A DNA stretch of 64,000 bases from Gottfriedia endophytica (GTDB lineage: Bacteria; Bacillota; Bacilli; Bacillales; Bacillaceae_G), in assembly GCF_017814275.1 (NCBI RefSeq), contig NZ_JAGIYQ010000013.1, positions 1 to 64,000 of the forward strand, in the 5' to 3' direction. The notes under the pieces were generated by a model that saw nothing but the letters and a program-made list of their open reading frames with translations, was not told the DNA's origin and made no database searches. Every line of letters starts with the position of its first letter. Positions within the stretch are counted from its first letter, which is position 1. The translations under genes and the position numbers were made by a program. Shown here one piece after another: positions 9,421-18,156 of the stretch.

Positions 9421-9864
9421 TCAGGGTTTTTTTTCTTCAATAAAACAAATTTCCGTAAAGGACAAATCAATTGGTTGTATATGTTCAATATCTACTCCTA
9501 TTTTTCTTTCTTCAACAACACCTAGAATAATCAATTCCCCTGAATGAGATATATTAAAATCTCCTTGCCATACCAGAAAACCCTCTATATTAGGACGTCC
9601 CCATCTGTCCCTATTAATGAATTCTGTTATTAGGTATCTTTAGTGCCTTTTCAATGTATCGTTTAATTTTAAAACAATTGCCAATAAACTCCTTTGGCGA
9701 TCTTCCCATTTATGTAGACGCAAGATACATTCCTTATCAATCGAATCTAATTGTTGAATTTCCCAATCGAATACTTCATTTTGGATTGGGATCCCTTTTT
9801 TAACAGCAAATAATTCCAATAAGATTCCCCCATTATGATTATTTCCTGCATCCCCGGAATGCAT
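9421..9864 (-). pseudogene. Broken Sfp-type 4'-phosphopantetheinyl transferase
   Basis: Two frames on the minus strand together spell an Sfp-like enzyme. The upstream frame has WEIQQLDSIDKECILRLHKW and EDRQRSLLAIVL, matching the N-terminal arm, and stops at about 9640. The downstream frame has WGRPNIEGF, FNISHSGELIILGVV and IGVDIEHI, the hallmark G-K/R-P, FNISHS and (V/I)GVDIE motifs with the Mg-binding Asp and Glu. It then ends early in EEKKP-stop at 9421, so the WTxKEA region is missing. One frameshift and a 3' truncation make it inactive. Such enzymes activate carrier proteins of NRPS/PKS systems, none of which is in the window. Confidence 0.75.
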
Positions 9865-9894
9865 ATGATTCAGGATATGCTTAATCCCTACTAT

Positions 9895-9943
9895 TACTCG
9901 GATGAAATGTTGGTGACTCTTTCTAACAACCCCTTTGATTGAG
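9895..9943 (-). repeat. Left copy of a 44-bp inverted repeat flanking the 10137 gene
   Basis: The minus-strand sequence ATCAAAGGGGTTGTTAG and the following AGTCACCAAC and ATCCGAGT are about 80% identical by eye to plus-strand 12142-12186. Both code in one frame for SKGLLE(R/I)VTN, so both may be pieces of one lost coding sequence. Confidence 0.45.
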
Positions 9944-10136
9944 ATAATTCTTGAATAATCGCATTCATATTTGTTCCGTCTTGAAGCATAGAATATTGAA
10001 TATTGCGGCAGGATGGTGGTTTACAAGGAGACGCACTCATTAAATTAAAAATAAAAGTAAAATTGTTCATTGCCAGAGGCTAGTCATTTACGATAAGAAG
10101 AAGTTTTTTATTTCATAAAGAAAGGATTGTAATTAA

Positions 10137-12119
10137 ATGCAAAGAAGAGTATTACAATTGATATTAGTATTTATTACTGCATTTCAATTTCTACTTTCAG
10201 GTTGCCAAACTACAGAAAGGTCTGTAGAAGTACCAACAAGAACTTTATCTACTAAAGAGGTTAGTAAATTTGTAGAACAATTTTTTCAGCAGGATAAAAT
10301 CAAAAAGATGAATGTACCCGGAGGGGCTGTAGTTGTAGTCAAAGGGGATAAAATCTTATATAAAAAAGGATTTGGTTATGCAGATCTAAATAAAAAAATA
10401 GCCGTTAACCCAGATGAAACGGTGTTCCTAATGGCCTCTACTACAAAGCCGTTTACTGCCACTGCGATCATGCAGTTAGTTGAACAAGGAAAAATTGACC
10501 TAAATAAAAATATTCAAACCTACTTAAAGGATATTAAAATTGATAATCCATATAGAGAACCAATTACTGTGAAAGATTTACTAGATCATACAGCTGGATT
10601 TGCTTCAATTGAAACACAAAAGGTTGATTTTGAAGAAGATTTAACAAAGATCCATCCAATGCGACCTTTTTTGCAGTCAAATATGCCTCCAGTAGTTCGA
10701 AAGCCTGGGCAAGTGTTCGTGTATGATAATTTTGGTTATACTTTGTTGGGTTACATGGTCGAAAAAGTATCAGGTATGCCATTTGAACAATATATGGAAA
10801 AACATGTATTTCAACCCTTAGAGATGAAAAATAGCAGTCTCTATTTATCTCCTGAAATTCAGAAAAAACGCTCACTTGAATATGACCCAAACGGCCATGT
10901 TATCCCTCCCTATACTTGGACACCTACGATTGATGGAGCGGCAGCGCTCAATGCAACACCTGATGATATCGTCCATTTTATGATTGCCCAACTGAATGGT
11001 GGTGTTTTCAAAAATAAACATATTCTTCAACCAAAAACTATTCGCAAGATGCAACAATATCAATCCAAAATTCATCCAGCATATCCAGATACAACACTAG
11101 GCTTTGAAAATTCGCTTCTCACTCAAGACCACCATAATCAGCTCGTCATTTCTAAAGGAGGCGATGGTGAAGGTTTCAGCAACTTACTAACACTGCTACC
11201 TGAACAAAGAGTGGGCTTCTTCATTGTAGGAAACATGCCTTCTGACATACGCCAAGAGTTTTATAAACAATTCATGAATCATTTTTATCCTAGCAAGGAA
11301 CACACAACATATTTGAAAACCCCTCAGGAAGAATTGCAGCGTTTTGCAGGAACTTTTATAGATTTGCGCAAGGATTTTTTAATCACTCATATTACGCCAC
11401 ATGGTGATGGGGAGCTAACAGTTGAAAATAATATCTCTTTCATTAACGGCAATAATATTTATAGGCAGATTGATCCATTACTATTTATCAACGATGAAGG
11501 GCAGATGCTAGCTTTTAAAGAAAATCCAGATGGTTCGATTGCGTATATGAAAAATCTTTTGTCTTATGCTCAAAAAAGTAAACTTCCATATTTCTCTGAT
11601 GTCCAAAAGGATGATGCCTATGCACAACAAATCCGTAATGTTCAAGTGTCAAAACTATTGCCTTCAACTTGGAAAGATCGGTTTGAACCGAGTAAACCTA
11701 TAACCTGGGGAGAATTTATAACCATGACGATGCTAGTACTAGAAGTCTCCCCTACGATTGAACCAGAACAAAGAAAAAATGGATCAATCACAGAAGAGGT
11801 ACAAAAAGCAAAGGACATCGGGATTATAGACGCCCCTATCAAAATTGATTCGCCAATCCAACGACAAGAAGCTGCAACTATTTTTATGAAAGCAGCCAAA
11901 AAACTTAGAATGCCAGAGATAGATACGTTAAATGCTCAGATAGCAGGAGAAGTAAATGACTCCTTTAAACAGGGAGTTAAGGCAATAGTAGCACTAGAAT
12001 TATTTGGGCCTGAAGTTACTAAAACCAAAATTGGTGTCGATTACCATGCCAAACAAAATATGCTTAGAAAAGAAGCCGCTGCATTAATTTCTGAAGCTAT
12101 TTTTAAGTTAGCACCCTGA
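10137..12119 (+). CDS. Beta-lactamase-fold serine hydrolase lipoprotein with SLH-like tail
   Basis: The 660-residue protein starts with a lipoprotein signal (lipobox LLSGC, Cys23). Its class C beta-lactamase/penicillin-binding fold has Ser101-x-x-Lys104 (STTK), Tyr196-Asp-Asn198 (YDN) and a KGGDGEG segment in place of the third KTG-like motif. From about residue 480 a second part (FSDVQKDDAY, then WGEFITMTML, IQRQEAATIFMKAA, LRKEAAALISEAI) resembles degenerate S-layer-homology repeats that bind cell-wall polymer. It is likely a surface esterase or D-aminopeptidase rather than a resistance enzyme. It seems to be transcribed alone and is flanked by inverted 44-bp repeats. Confidence 0.85.
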   Translation: MQRRVLQLILVFITAFQFLLSGCQTTERSVEVPTRTLSTKEVSKFVEQFFQQDKIKKMNVPGGAVVVVKGDKILYKKGFGYADLNKKIAVNPDETVFLMASTTKPFTATAIMQLVEQGKIDLNKNIQTYLKDIKIDNPYREPITVKDLLDHTAGFASIETQKVDFEEDLTKIHPMRPFLQSNMPPVVRKPGQVFVYDNFGYTLLGYMVEKVSGMPFEQYMEKHVFQPLEMKNSSLYLSPEIQKKRSLEYDPNGHVIPPYTWTPTIDGAAALNATPDDIVHFMIAQLNGGVFKNKHILQPKTIRKMQQYQSKIHPAYPDTTLGFENSLLTQDHHNQLVISKGGDGEGFSNLLTLLPEQRVGFFIVGNMPSDIRQEFYKQFMNHFYPSKEHTTYLKTPQEELQRFAGTFIDLRKDFLITHITPHGDGELTVENNISFINGNNIYRQIDPLLFINDEGQMLAFKENPDGSIAYMKNLLSYAQKSKLPYFSDVQKDDAYAQQIRNVQVSKLLPSTWKDRFEPSKPITWGEFITMTMLVLEVSPTIEPEQRKNGSITEEVQKAKDIGIIDAPIKIDSPIQRQEAATIFMKAAKKLRMPEIDTLNAQIAGEVNDSFKQGVKAIVALELFGPEVTKTKIGVDYHAKQNMLRKEAAALISEAIFKLAP

Positions 12120-12141
12120 TCATAAAGATTGATCTGCAGAA

Positions 12142-12186
12142 CATCAAAAGGGTTACTAGAAATAGTCACCAACACCTTATCCGAGT
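12142..12186 (+). repeat. Right copy of the 44-bp inverted repeat
   Basis: This is the partner of 9895-9943 on the opposite strand, 23 bp behind the stop of the beta-lactamase-fold gene. Confidence 0.45.
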
Positions 12187-12195
12187 CTAAGGCTA

Positions 12196-12300
12196 TACGC
12201 GCATTGGTCCCCAAATCCCACCTTCAACGTCGTATATGACGGCAAAGGCAGCACGGGCGGAACCTTACCTGCGGACCCCGGTTCGTATGAGCGAAACGCA
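12196..12300 (+). pseudogene. Fragment of an InlB-type beta repeat
   Basis: One plus-strand frame reads FNVVYDGKGSTGG then TLPADPGSYE, the pattern of the Listeria-Bacteroides (InlB B) repeat of bacterial surface proteins. There is no start or stop context, and the local G+C is clearly higher than in the surroundings. It is a stranded piece of a foreign surface-protein gene. Confidence 0.55.
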
Positions 12301-12603
12301 TCTTAAACTATTAATTCCAACCTTACTTTGCTTTTCTTGGATATATTTAACTTTCTGTATATAAAGTTCTTCATTTTTGTTTGTCTTTTCTTCCCTTAAT
12401 GATTCACTAATTCTCAATATCCCTCTAATCTCCTTGATTAGTTCGGGATATTGTGGTACATCAGTGTAGATATAAAATAAAACGTTATTTTCTCTGTCTT
12501 CAACTTCTTAACAAAAAGGTGAATATTTTTGTACAAGGTAATCCATATATTCTCTACCATTTTTACGACCTGGTTCAACAAAAATATCACTAAGAACTCT
12601 CAT
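12265..12603 (-). pseudogene. Hypothetical small protein with in-frame stop
   Basis: From ATG 12603 the frame reads MRVLSDIFVEPGRKNGREYM, then after 30 codons meets a TAA, and continues in the same frame for about 80 codons (NNVLFYIYTDVPQYPELIKE, ESLREEKTNKNEELYI). The conserved look on both sides of the stop suggests a once intact gene of about 105 codons killed by one nonsense mutation. Its 3' end runs into the InlB-like fragment, so it may also be truncated there. Family not recognised. Confidence 0.5.
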
Positions 12604-12773
12604 TATTTAAATCTTCCCCTAACATTTTGTTCAATTAAAAATAAATTCAAATAGATACATGTTCTTTGCTAGATATCTATATAATATATTGGTTTGTATT
12701 AAAAGGATTTTACATAAAAATAGAGAACAAATAGATTAGGAATCTAGAATAACTACATTAGGAGGATTGGAAT

Positions 12774-13298
12774 TTGTCTTCAAACTATGAAAAAATTGCT
12801 TATGTTTGGAATGAACCGAAAGAGAAGGTTATCGTACCTGATCGCTGTCAATATAAAAAAGTGACGCCAGAATTAGAAAGCACGTTTAAAGAAATGATTA
12901 GTCAAGTAGTGGTAAATTCGCTAGATCGAGAGGATAAAGAACACTTAACACATGAAAGTCACCGCGAACTTGTAGATAAAGTTTTTCATGTAGACGATGA
13001 ATATTTTCAATACGAAAAAGAATGGTGGGAACTGGCATACTATCAAGGTGAACTAGTAGGAATGATCCAGCCTGTTGCATTTAAGGGATGCGAGAATAAT
13101 GGATTGCTAGAGGGAACAATTCATTATATCGGAGTCAAACCTGAATATCGCGGTAAAGGATTGATTAACGATTTGCTTTTAAGGGCAACGAGAGTCTTAC
13201 AGGATATTGGTGTTTGGAGAATATTTGCCGATACAGATGTTGAAAATATACCGATGAGAAATGCATTTGTGAAGGTAGGGTATGAAAAGAATAAATAA
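12774..13298 (+). CDS. GNAT-family N-acetyltransferase
   Basis: A 174-residue protein with a C-terminal GNAT fold: IHYIGVKPEYRGKGLINDLL (motif A with the R/Q-x-x-G-x-G/A acetyl-CoA loop) followed by FADTDVENIPMRNAFVKVGY (motif B). It presumably transfers acetyl from acetyl-CoA to an amine; the substrate is unknown. TTG at 12774 is the start, with AGGAGG 9 nt upstream and no nearby ATG. It is monocistronic with a strong terminator 235 bp downstream. Confidence 0.82.
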   Translation: MSSNYEKIAYVWNEPKEKVIVPDRCQYKKVTPELESTFKEMISQVVVNSLDREDKEHLTHESHRELVDKVFHVDDEYFQYEKEWWELAYYQGELVGMIQPVAFKGCENNGLLEGTIHYIGVKPEYRGKGLINDLLLRATRVLQDIGVWRIFADTDVENIPMRNAFVKVGYEKNK

Positions 13299-13532
13299 GA
13301 TTGTGTTTTTGTTATAAGGATAAACGGAAACAACCCTTCCATTAGAAAGTGCTTTTTAAACTTTATAATGATGGAAAATAGTTGTATTCTATCCATTTGA
13401 ACAGTTCGATATTTCATCAACAATAGAAGCATATCAATTAATATCAATTGGTTTAATAATCCTTTCATTACCAACGTCTATTATATGCTTCCTCGAAAGG
13501 CTTGTTAAAAAGTTTTAAGAATATATTAAAAT

Positions 13533-13570
13533 AAAGCTCGAATATAGTTTTCGGTATATTCGAGCTTTAA
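13533..13570 (+). terminator. Intrinsic terminator
   Basis: AAAGCTCGAATATA and TATATTCGAGCTTT form a perfect 14-bp stem around GTTTTCGG. It is probably the terminator of the GNAT gene, and bidirectional by sequence. Between the GNAT stop and here (13299-13532) only a short relic frame with a hydrophobic stretch is seen. Confidence 0.75.
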
Positions 13571-13799
13571 TTCTACATTCTAACTCACTTTACAACCATA
13601 AGAGTATTAATACTTGATAGTTAACATCATAATATCTTGCTTTAATCAGATCTGTAATATTATACTTGGCCTGTCATTATAAATCCTAAAAGTATGAAAT
13701 CTGTAAATTAATATCTAATTGTGCTTTTACCTTCGTAATTGATACCAAATTTTCTATAATTTATTTAGCTCGTTAACTAATACTCCAAAAACAAGAAAG

Positions 13800-14117
13800 T
13801 TACACCTTTTGGCTAAATGATATGCTGAGGTTCGTTAATGTATATAGTCTACCCGTAAAAATATATAGTTCATTATAGTTATTTTCTATGTATTCGCTAA
13901 TAGTGTTTAGCCCTTCTATAAATCTATCTACTAATAAATATGTGTACTTTTCATCCCACGCATACCGATTAATTCTGAGAAGTTCATCTGCTATTATTTG
14001 AAACTTATATTCCTTAAGAAGTTTTATTTGATACATTTTATCTGTATTTTTAAAAAAGCTATTTTTGCTATTTTCATGACTTTTATAAACAAATTTTATA
14101 AAATCTTTTATATTTTC
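13800..14117 (-). pseudogene. 5'-truncated paralog of the 32008 gene
   Basis: The frame aligns residue by residue with the 118-residue protein at 32008-32364 (for example KFQIIADELLRINRY, DEKYTYLL, NNYNELYIFT). It begins at a stop codon in place of the first 13 or so codons, so the original start and ribosome binding site are gone. The best remaining start is ATG 14036, giving 78 residues. Similarity continues into the 3' flank (about 13680-13800 against 31890-32007), showing a segmental duplication and not just a shared domain. One codon is missing near the start relative to the paralog (LLKEY against LLIKEY). Function unknown. Confidence 0.65.
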
Positions 14118-14158
14118 TTATAATGGTATAATTTTAAAAAAAGGGATGGATAAAAGAT

Positions 14159-14383
14159 ATGGAATTTCTTTTGGTATTATTTATATGTCCTATTATTGTT
14201 CTTGTAGCATCAATCATCGGTTTCCTTGTGGTAAGAAGATGGTTTGTAATGCCACTATTAACTTTCGTAGTGTTCACCATCTTAACTTTCACTGTTTTCA
14301 ATGATACTTTCTTTATTTGGGTTGTGGTTTATACAATTCTTTCAGTCATAGTCAGCTTAATTATGAAATTGATTAAGAAGTAA
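14159..14383 (+). CDS. DUF2651-like small membrane protein
   Basis: A 74-residue, almost wholly hydrophobic protein with three membrane helices (about 3-24, 30-48, 50-70) and a basic end (MKLIKK). The order of motifs, VVRRWFV then FVVFTILTFTVFNDTFFIWVVVYTILS, is that of the DUF2651 family of bacilli. Function unknown. The ribosome binding site is weak (AAAGGGATGG, then ATG after 10 nt). Confidence 0.7.
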   Translation: MEFLLVLFICPIIVLVASIIGFLVVRRWFVMPLLTFVVFTILTFTVFNDTFFIWVVVYTILSVIVSLIMKLIKK

Positions 14384-14685
14384 TTTTGATTTTCTTAATA
14401 GGGAGAATATACCGTAAACAGACGGTCTTTTTTAAGCGATACCCCTTAAAGCATTGAAGGTTGTATAATTGGATTTTTGACACGCTGATATAAGAATCTG
14501 CTCAAATCGGCTTTCAGATGCTAAGTTTTTACCAAGTTCAAGCCATCGGAACCAGTAGAAAATTGCCAGTCCATAAAAATAAAATCCCCTTCAGATTGGA
14601 GTCTAAAGGGAATTTTTATAAATTCTTCAATCATACTATAAAAAACTAAATCACTAAAATTATAAACATTCAATATTATTGATGA
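14384..14685. other. Intergenic region with a terminator
   Basis: Apart from the hairpin at 14581-14618 nothing is visible; it separates convergent genes. Confidence 0.45.
14581..14618 (-). terminator. Terminator between convergent genes
   Basis: AAAATCCCCTTCAGA and TCTAAAGGGAATTTTT pair with one bulge around TTGGAG. T runs on both strands suggest a shared terminator for the 14159 and 14686 genes. Confidence 0.65.
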
Positions 14686-14985
14686 TTAAAACCAAAAGCA
14701 ATCTCTTCTACCTTTTATCATATTCCACATTTCTCTTTGATGGGAATGATTTTGTGGATCTACATCACAATTCATTAGCCAATCTGCAGCATTATCTCTT
14801 TCCTCAGGTGAGCATTCAATTCCACAACAATCAGACAATCGGTCGATCATCCCATATGCATGTTCTGGGTGTTTTAAATCTTTTCTGCGATATGAACGAC
14901 AAATATTGAATATACGTGGAAAATGTTTAGGATGACAAGCTTTTTCTCGAAAAACCCTCATTAAATGTGGGTCAAGTTGGCCCAT
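14686..14985 (-). CDS. Hypothetical Cys/His-rich protein, 99 aa
   Basis: A 99-residue soluble protein with a perfect ribosome binding site (AAAGGAG, 8 nt before ATG). It contains Cys17-His, Cys29, Cys53-Cys54, Cys58, Cys73 and a Cys near the end (GRRDCFWF), plus several His residues, which could bind a metal or form disulfides. I do not recognise the family. It lies just downstream of the cyclase gene on the same strand but about 110 bp apart, with its own start signals. Confidence 0.6.
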   Translation of the reverse strand: MGQLDPHLMRVFREKACHPKHFPRIFNICRSYRRKDLKHPEHAYGMIDRLSDCCGIECSPEERDNAADWLMNCDVDPQNHSHQREMWNMIKGRRDCFWF

Positions 14986-15097
14986 TTATACCACTCCTTT
15001 TAATCAAACACAACCTAAATTCAGAACTATGGTATTGTATGTTTGAACGATAAATAAGGACATGGATGTTTAACTTATTAGACAAAAATTTTCAGTG

Positions 15098-16942
15098 TTA
15101 TTTAAATTTATTTTGATAATGACTTAAAGTTAGTAAAGGCCAAATGTATTGATAGCTGTGGTAATAAATATAAAAATGTCCAGGTAAGCCTCCCCCTGTT
15201 GGATATGTTATTCTATTATCTGGAATTCTCATCCAATTTATAATATTTAATATACCATTATTAATTTCGTCTATATCGGAATCAAAAACTGAGATTAGTG
15301 TATCAAGTGCCCAAGAACTATGAACTAATGTAGAATACGAAAGTGGGATATATTCACCTAAGATATCACTTTTACATGATTCTCCCCAACCTCCATCTGC
15401 ATTTTTTTTGCTAAGAAGCCAGCCGATAGCCTTTTGGATACTAGGATGATCTGAAGGTACACCAACCGCCTTCATACCTGTAACAGCGGCCCATGTTCCA
15501 TAAATATAGGAAATTCCCCATCGACCATACCAGGATCCATCCTCCTTTTGATTTTTTATTAACCAATTAACACCATCTTTAATTCTTTGATGATTCATAT
15601 CCAATTTTAAATAGTTTCCTAGAAATTCTAAAGTACGTCCGGTTAAATCAGCAGTGGAGGAATCGATTGCGGTATCTACAAAGTTCTGTAAAGGAAAAAT
15701 TCTTGCTAAGCTTTTATTACTGTTCTTTTCAAAGGATGCCCATCCTCCATCATTATTCTGCATTTCTAACAGCCATTTCACTCCTGAGTTCCAAGCTATT
15801 CTAAATTCAGGATTTTGGAGAGATAAATTAGCTATAGCTCTAAGTACCGCTTGAGTATCATCAACATCTGGATTATGTGTATTATATTCAGAGAAGCTCC
15901 ATCCTCCAAGTGAGTAATATAGCGAGTCATTATTATTTTCGATTTCTTTTTGTTGAAAAGATAGTAAATAATTTGACGCAGATTGAATCGATTTATCCTT
16001 TTCTGACAAACCAGCTTTCTGCAGTGAATAACTAATAAGTGCAGTATCCCATATAGTAGAAGGCGAGTTTTGAATATGAAATTGTTCATCCGATTTATAT
16101 AAAAAGGAAATGATTCCTTTTACTGCATTTTGAATCAATGGCGATGTAGGTTTATACCCTAAAGAAAGTAAGGAATACACCATAAAAAATGTTGCACTTG
16201 CATAACTGGATAGTGTCCCATCCTTCTCAATACTATGAATCATATATTGCTCTGCTCTTTTAATTCCCATTTTGGAAAACATCTTAAAAAAAGGTAAATT
16301 TAATATAGAAGTAGCATGTTTTTTACCTATTTTTTTATATTTTTCATTATTTAAAAATAAATGTTGTAAATTGGGGGTCCATTGATTTCTAGTAGTATAT
16401 CTCTTATTTCCAACAATTAACAGAGGTGCAAAATGTGATCTAACATAAGAGCTAAACTTATAGAAACTTATCGGAAGAAATTTGGGACTGTTCATTAGTA
16501 ATAGAGGTAATGGAAAGAATTTGGGCCATGGATACAAATCATGTAAAGCGAGCATAAATTTTGTCGAAATATGCACCTGTTCTAATCCACCATTTTCTAG
16601 AATATATTCTTCTGCCATCTTCAACTTTAAATCAGAAGTTTGAAAATAACCTGAGTATAATAGAGCGGTATAAGCCTCTACAGTAGCTGAAAGGTTCCCA
16701 TCATCATCATCATATAACTTCCAAGCTCCATTTGAGTGTTGCTTTTTCAAAAGTCGATTAACAAGTTTATCAATCAAATCCTCCTCGTTAAACTCAAGCG
16801 TCCTAAGTACCATAATTGTATAAGCATCTGTCATCGGACCACTTTCAAAACAATATCTCCATGATCCGTCCTTAAACTGATCATTTTTGATTTTCTCTAT
16901 CAGTCTATTTATTTCAGTTTGTACCTGCTCGGTTAAAGTCAT
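15098..16942 (-). CDS. sqhC: Squalene-hopene / sporulenol-type terpene cyclase
   Basis: The protein (614 residues from the chosen start) aligns throughout with B. subtilis SqhC, which cyclises tetraprenyl-beta-curcumene to sporulenol, a spore lipid, and also acts on squalene. Visible landmarks are repeated QW motifs (KDGSWRY, SNGAW, NNDGGWASFE, EDGSWYGRWG, NADGGWGES) and the catalytic acid motif DVDDTQ at about 359-364. The usual DXDDTA has Gln in the last place here. ATG 16942 is chosen over TTG 16960 because GGTGG lies 9-10 nt before it. It probably binds the membrane surface as a monotopic dimer, as known for the family. Sporulation control is likely but not visible. Confidence 0.9.
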   Translation of the reverse strand: MTLTEQVQTEINRLIEKIKNDQFKDGSWRYCFESGPMTDAYTIMVLRTLEFNEEDLIDKLVNRLLKKQHSNGAWKLYDDDDGNLSATVEAYTALLYSGYFQTSDLKLKMAEEYILENGGLEQVHISTKFMLALHDLYPWPKFFPLPLLLMNSPKFLPISFYKFSSYVRSHFAPLLIVGNKRYTTRNQWTPNLQHLFLNNEKYKKIGKKHATSILNLPFFKMFSKMGIKRAEQYMIHSIEKDGTLSSYASATFFMVYSLLSLGYKPTSPLIQNAVKGIISFLYKSDEQFHIQNSPSTIWDTALISYSLQKAGLSEKDKSIQSASNYLLSFQQKEIENNNDSLYYSLGGWSFSEYNTHNPDVDDTQAVLRAIANLSLQNPEFRIAWNSGVKWLLEMQNNDGGWASFEKNSNKSLARIFPLQNFVDTAIDSSTADLTGRTLEFLGNYLKLDMNHQRIKDGVNWLIKNQKEDGSWYGRWGISYIYGTWAAVTGMKAVGVPSDHPSIQKAIGWLLSKKNADGGWGESCKSDILGEYIPLSYSTLVHSSWALDTLISVFDSDIDEINNGILNIINWMRIPDNRITYPTGGGLPGHFYIYYHSYQYIWPLLTLSHYQNKFK

Positions 16943-17170
16943 AATATAAAACACCACCAACTAAAGTTGACTATATTTTTACATTATGAAATCAAACTTT
17001 AATTGGAATGGGCTAACTAACTACTGTTAGAATCGAGAAGTCTATTTAAACGAAACTTGAATTCAAAATGAGCGGAAAGATTTTTAAATAATGAACCAAA
17101 TTTATTAATCTTCATGAATTAACAGCATCGAATAGACTTTACAATTTTTTTGTCTCCATATTAATGCTAA

Positions 17171-17803
17171 CTAATTAATACGATTTTTAAGTTGACGATA
17201 TTCTGTTGGGGTAAATCCAGTTTTTTGTTTAAACAATGTAACATAATATGACATATTCGAAATTCCAACTGCTATTGCTATTTCTTTTATTGGTCTATCT
17301 TCATTTAATAAAAACACCATAGATTTTGAAATTCTAGTATCTTGGATATATTCTGCCGGAGTAATTCCCTTAACTTTTTTAAATGTTCTTTGCAAGTGAA
17401 ATGGACTACCATGAAATAATTCTGCTAATGTTTGCAAGGATAGATGTTGGTTATAATTTGAATCTATATAAGAAGCAACCTGTTCAACCCATTCTTCCGA
17501 AGGTAATCTCTCATCAGTTGGCTTACAGCGTTTACATGGACGGAAATTTTCGTCTAATGCTTGTTGTGGGTGATTAAATATTTTTACATTTTGTCTTTTT
17601 GGTGGTCGTGATTTACAAGAAGGTCTACAAAATATTCCTGTAGTTTTTACACCATAGTAAAATTTCTTATCATAAAAAGCATCGTTACATATAATTGCAT
17701 TCCATTGTTCATGTGTCATGCCATTATTAACTTCCATAAAGTAAGAATTATCATGGTGTACATTATGGTTGTTCTCAAATTTTGTTTCAATATTATTCTT
17801 CAT
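17171..17803 (-). CDS. adaA: AdaA-type methylphosphotriester methyltransferase / AraC regulator
   Basis: A 210-residue two-domain protein. The Ada zinc domain has Cys59-RPS-Cys63 and Cys90-KR-Cys93; Cys59 would accept the methyl group from DNA methylphosphotriesters, switching on DNA binding. An AraC-type double helix-turn-helix fills the last 100 residues (LSLQTLAELFHGSPFHLQRTFKKVKGI; SNMSYYVTLFKQKTGFTP). There is no C-terminal Ogt domain, as in B. subtilis AdaA. ATG 17803 follows GAGGTGAG closely; TTG 17821 has no site. It probably activates itself and the alkylation operon at 19023-21555. Confidence 0.93.
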   Translation of the reverse strand: MKNNIETKFENNHNVHHDNSYFMEVNNGMTHEQWNAIICNDAFYDKKFYYGVKTTGIFCRPSCKSRPPKRQNVKIFNHPQQALDENFRPCKRCKPTDERLPSEEWVEQVASYIDSNYNQHLSLQTLAELFHGSPFHLQRTFKKVKGITPAEYIQDTRISKSMVFLLNEDRPIKEIAIAVGISNMSYYVTLFKQKTGFTPTEYRQLKNRIN

Positions 17804-18156
17804 GTACTCACCTCGATTCAAAGTATACTCTCATTAATAATTTAATATAAGTTCCTACGGATAAAAGAGCAAGATATCGAATAGATCATTCTTAAAATTT
17901 AACTTTCATTTTTGAATTATTATGTTGGTTTATTATATAGATTGTGCTTTAACTTTTTGCTTTGCTTCTTCTGTTAACCTTAAAAGGAACATAAATGATT
18001 CTTTAAGTTATTTCTTTGCCCATCATGTTATTAAAAAAGATTTATTACAATATCTTGCTGTTACATTCTAAATTTGATTTTTTTTATAAATTATCAGCTA
18101 TAGTTAAATGTGTAAAACAAAGTAAGGAAATAAGAATTTTCGATATGGAGAAGCTA
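17804..18156. other. Divergent control region adaA / alkD-like
   Basis: This is the AT-rich region between two divergent genes of the alkylation island, so promoters for both must lie here. I see no clear Ada box. An upstream in-frame extension of the alkD-like frame to 18016 lacks a ribosome binding site. Confidence 0.45.

Noticed and set aside
10137-12119. Reading the gene as an antibiotic-resistance beta-lactamase
   Set aside because: It has the SxxK and YxN motifs, but the lipoprotein anchor, SLH-like tail and lack of a clear KTG motif fit the broad esterase/peptidase group better.
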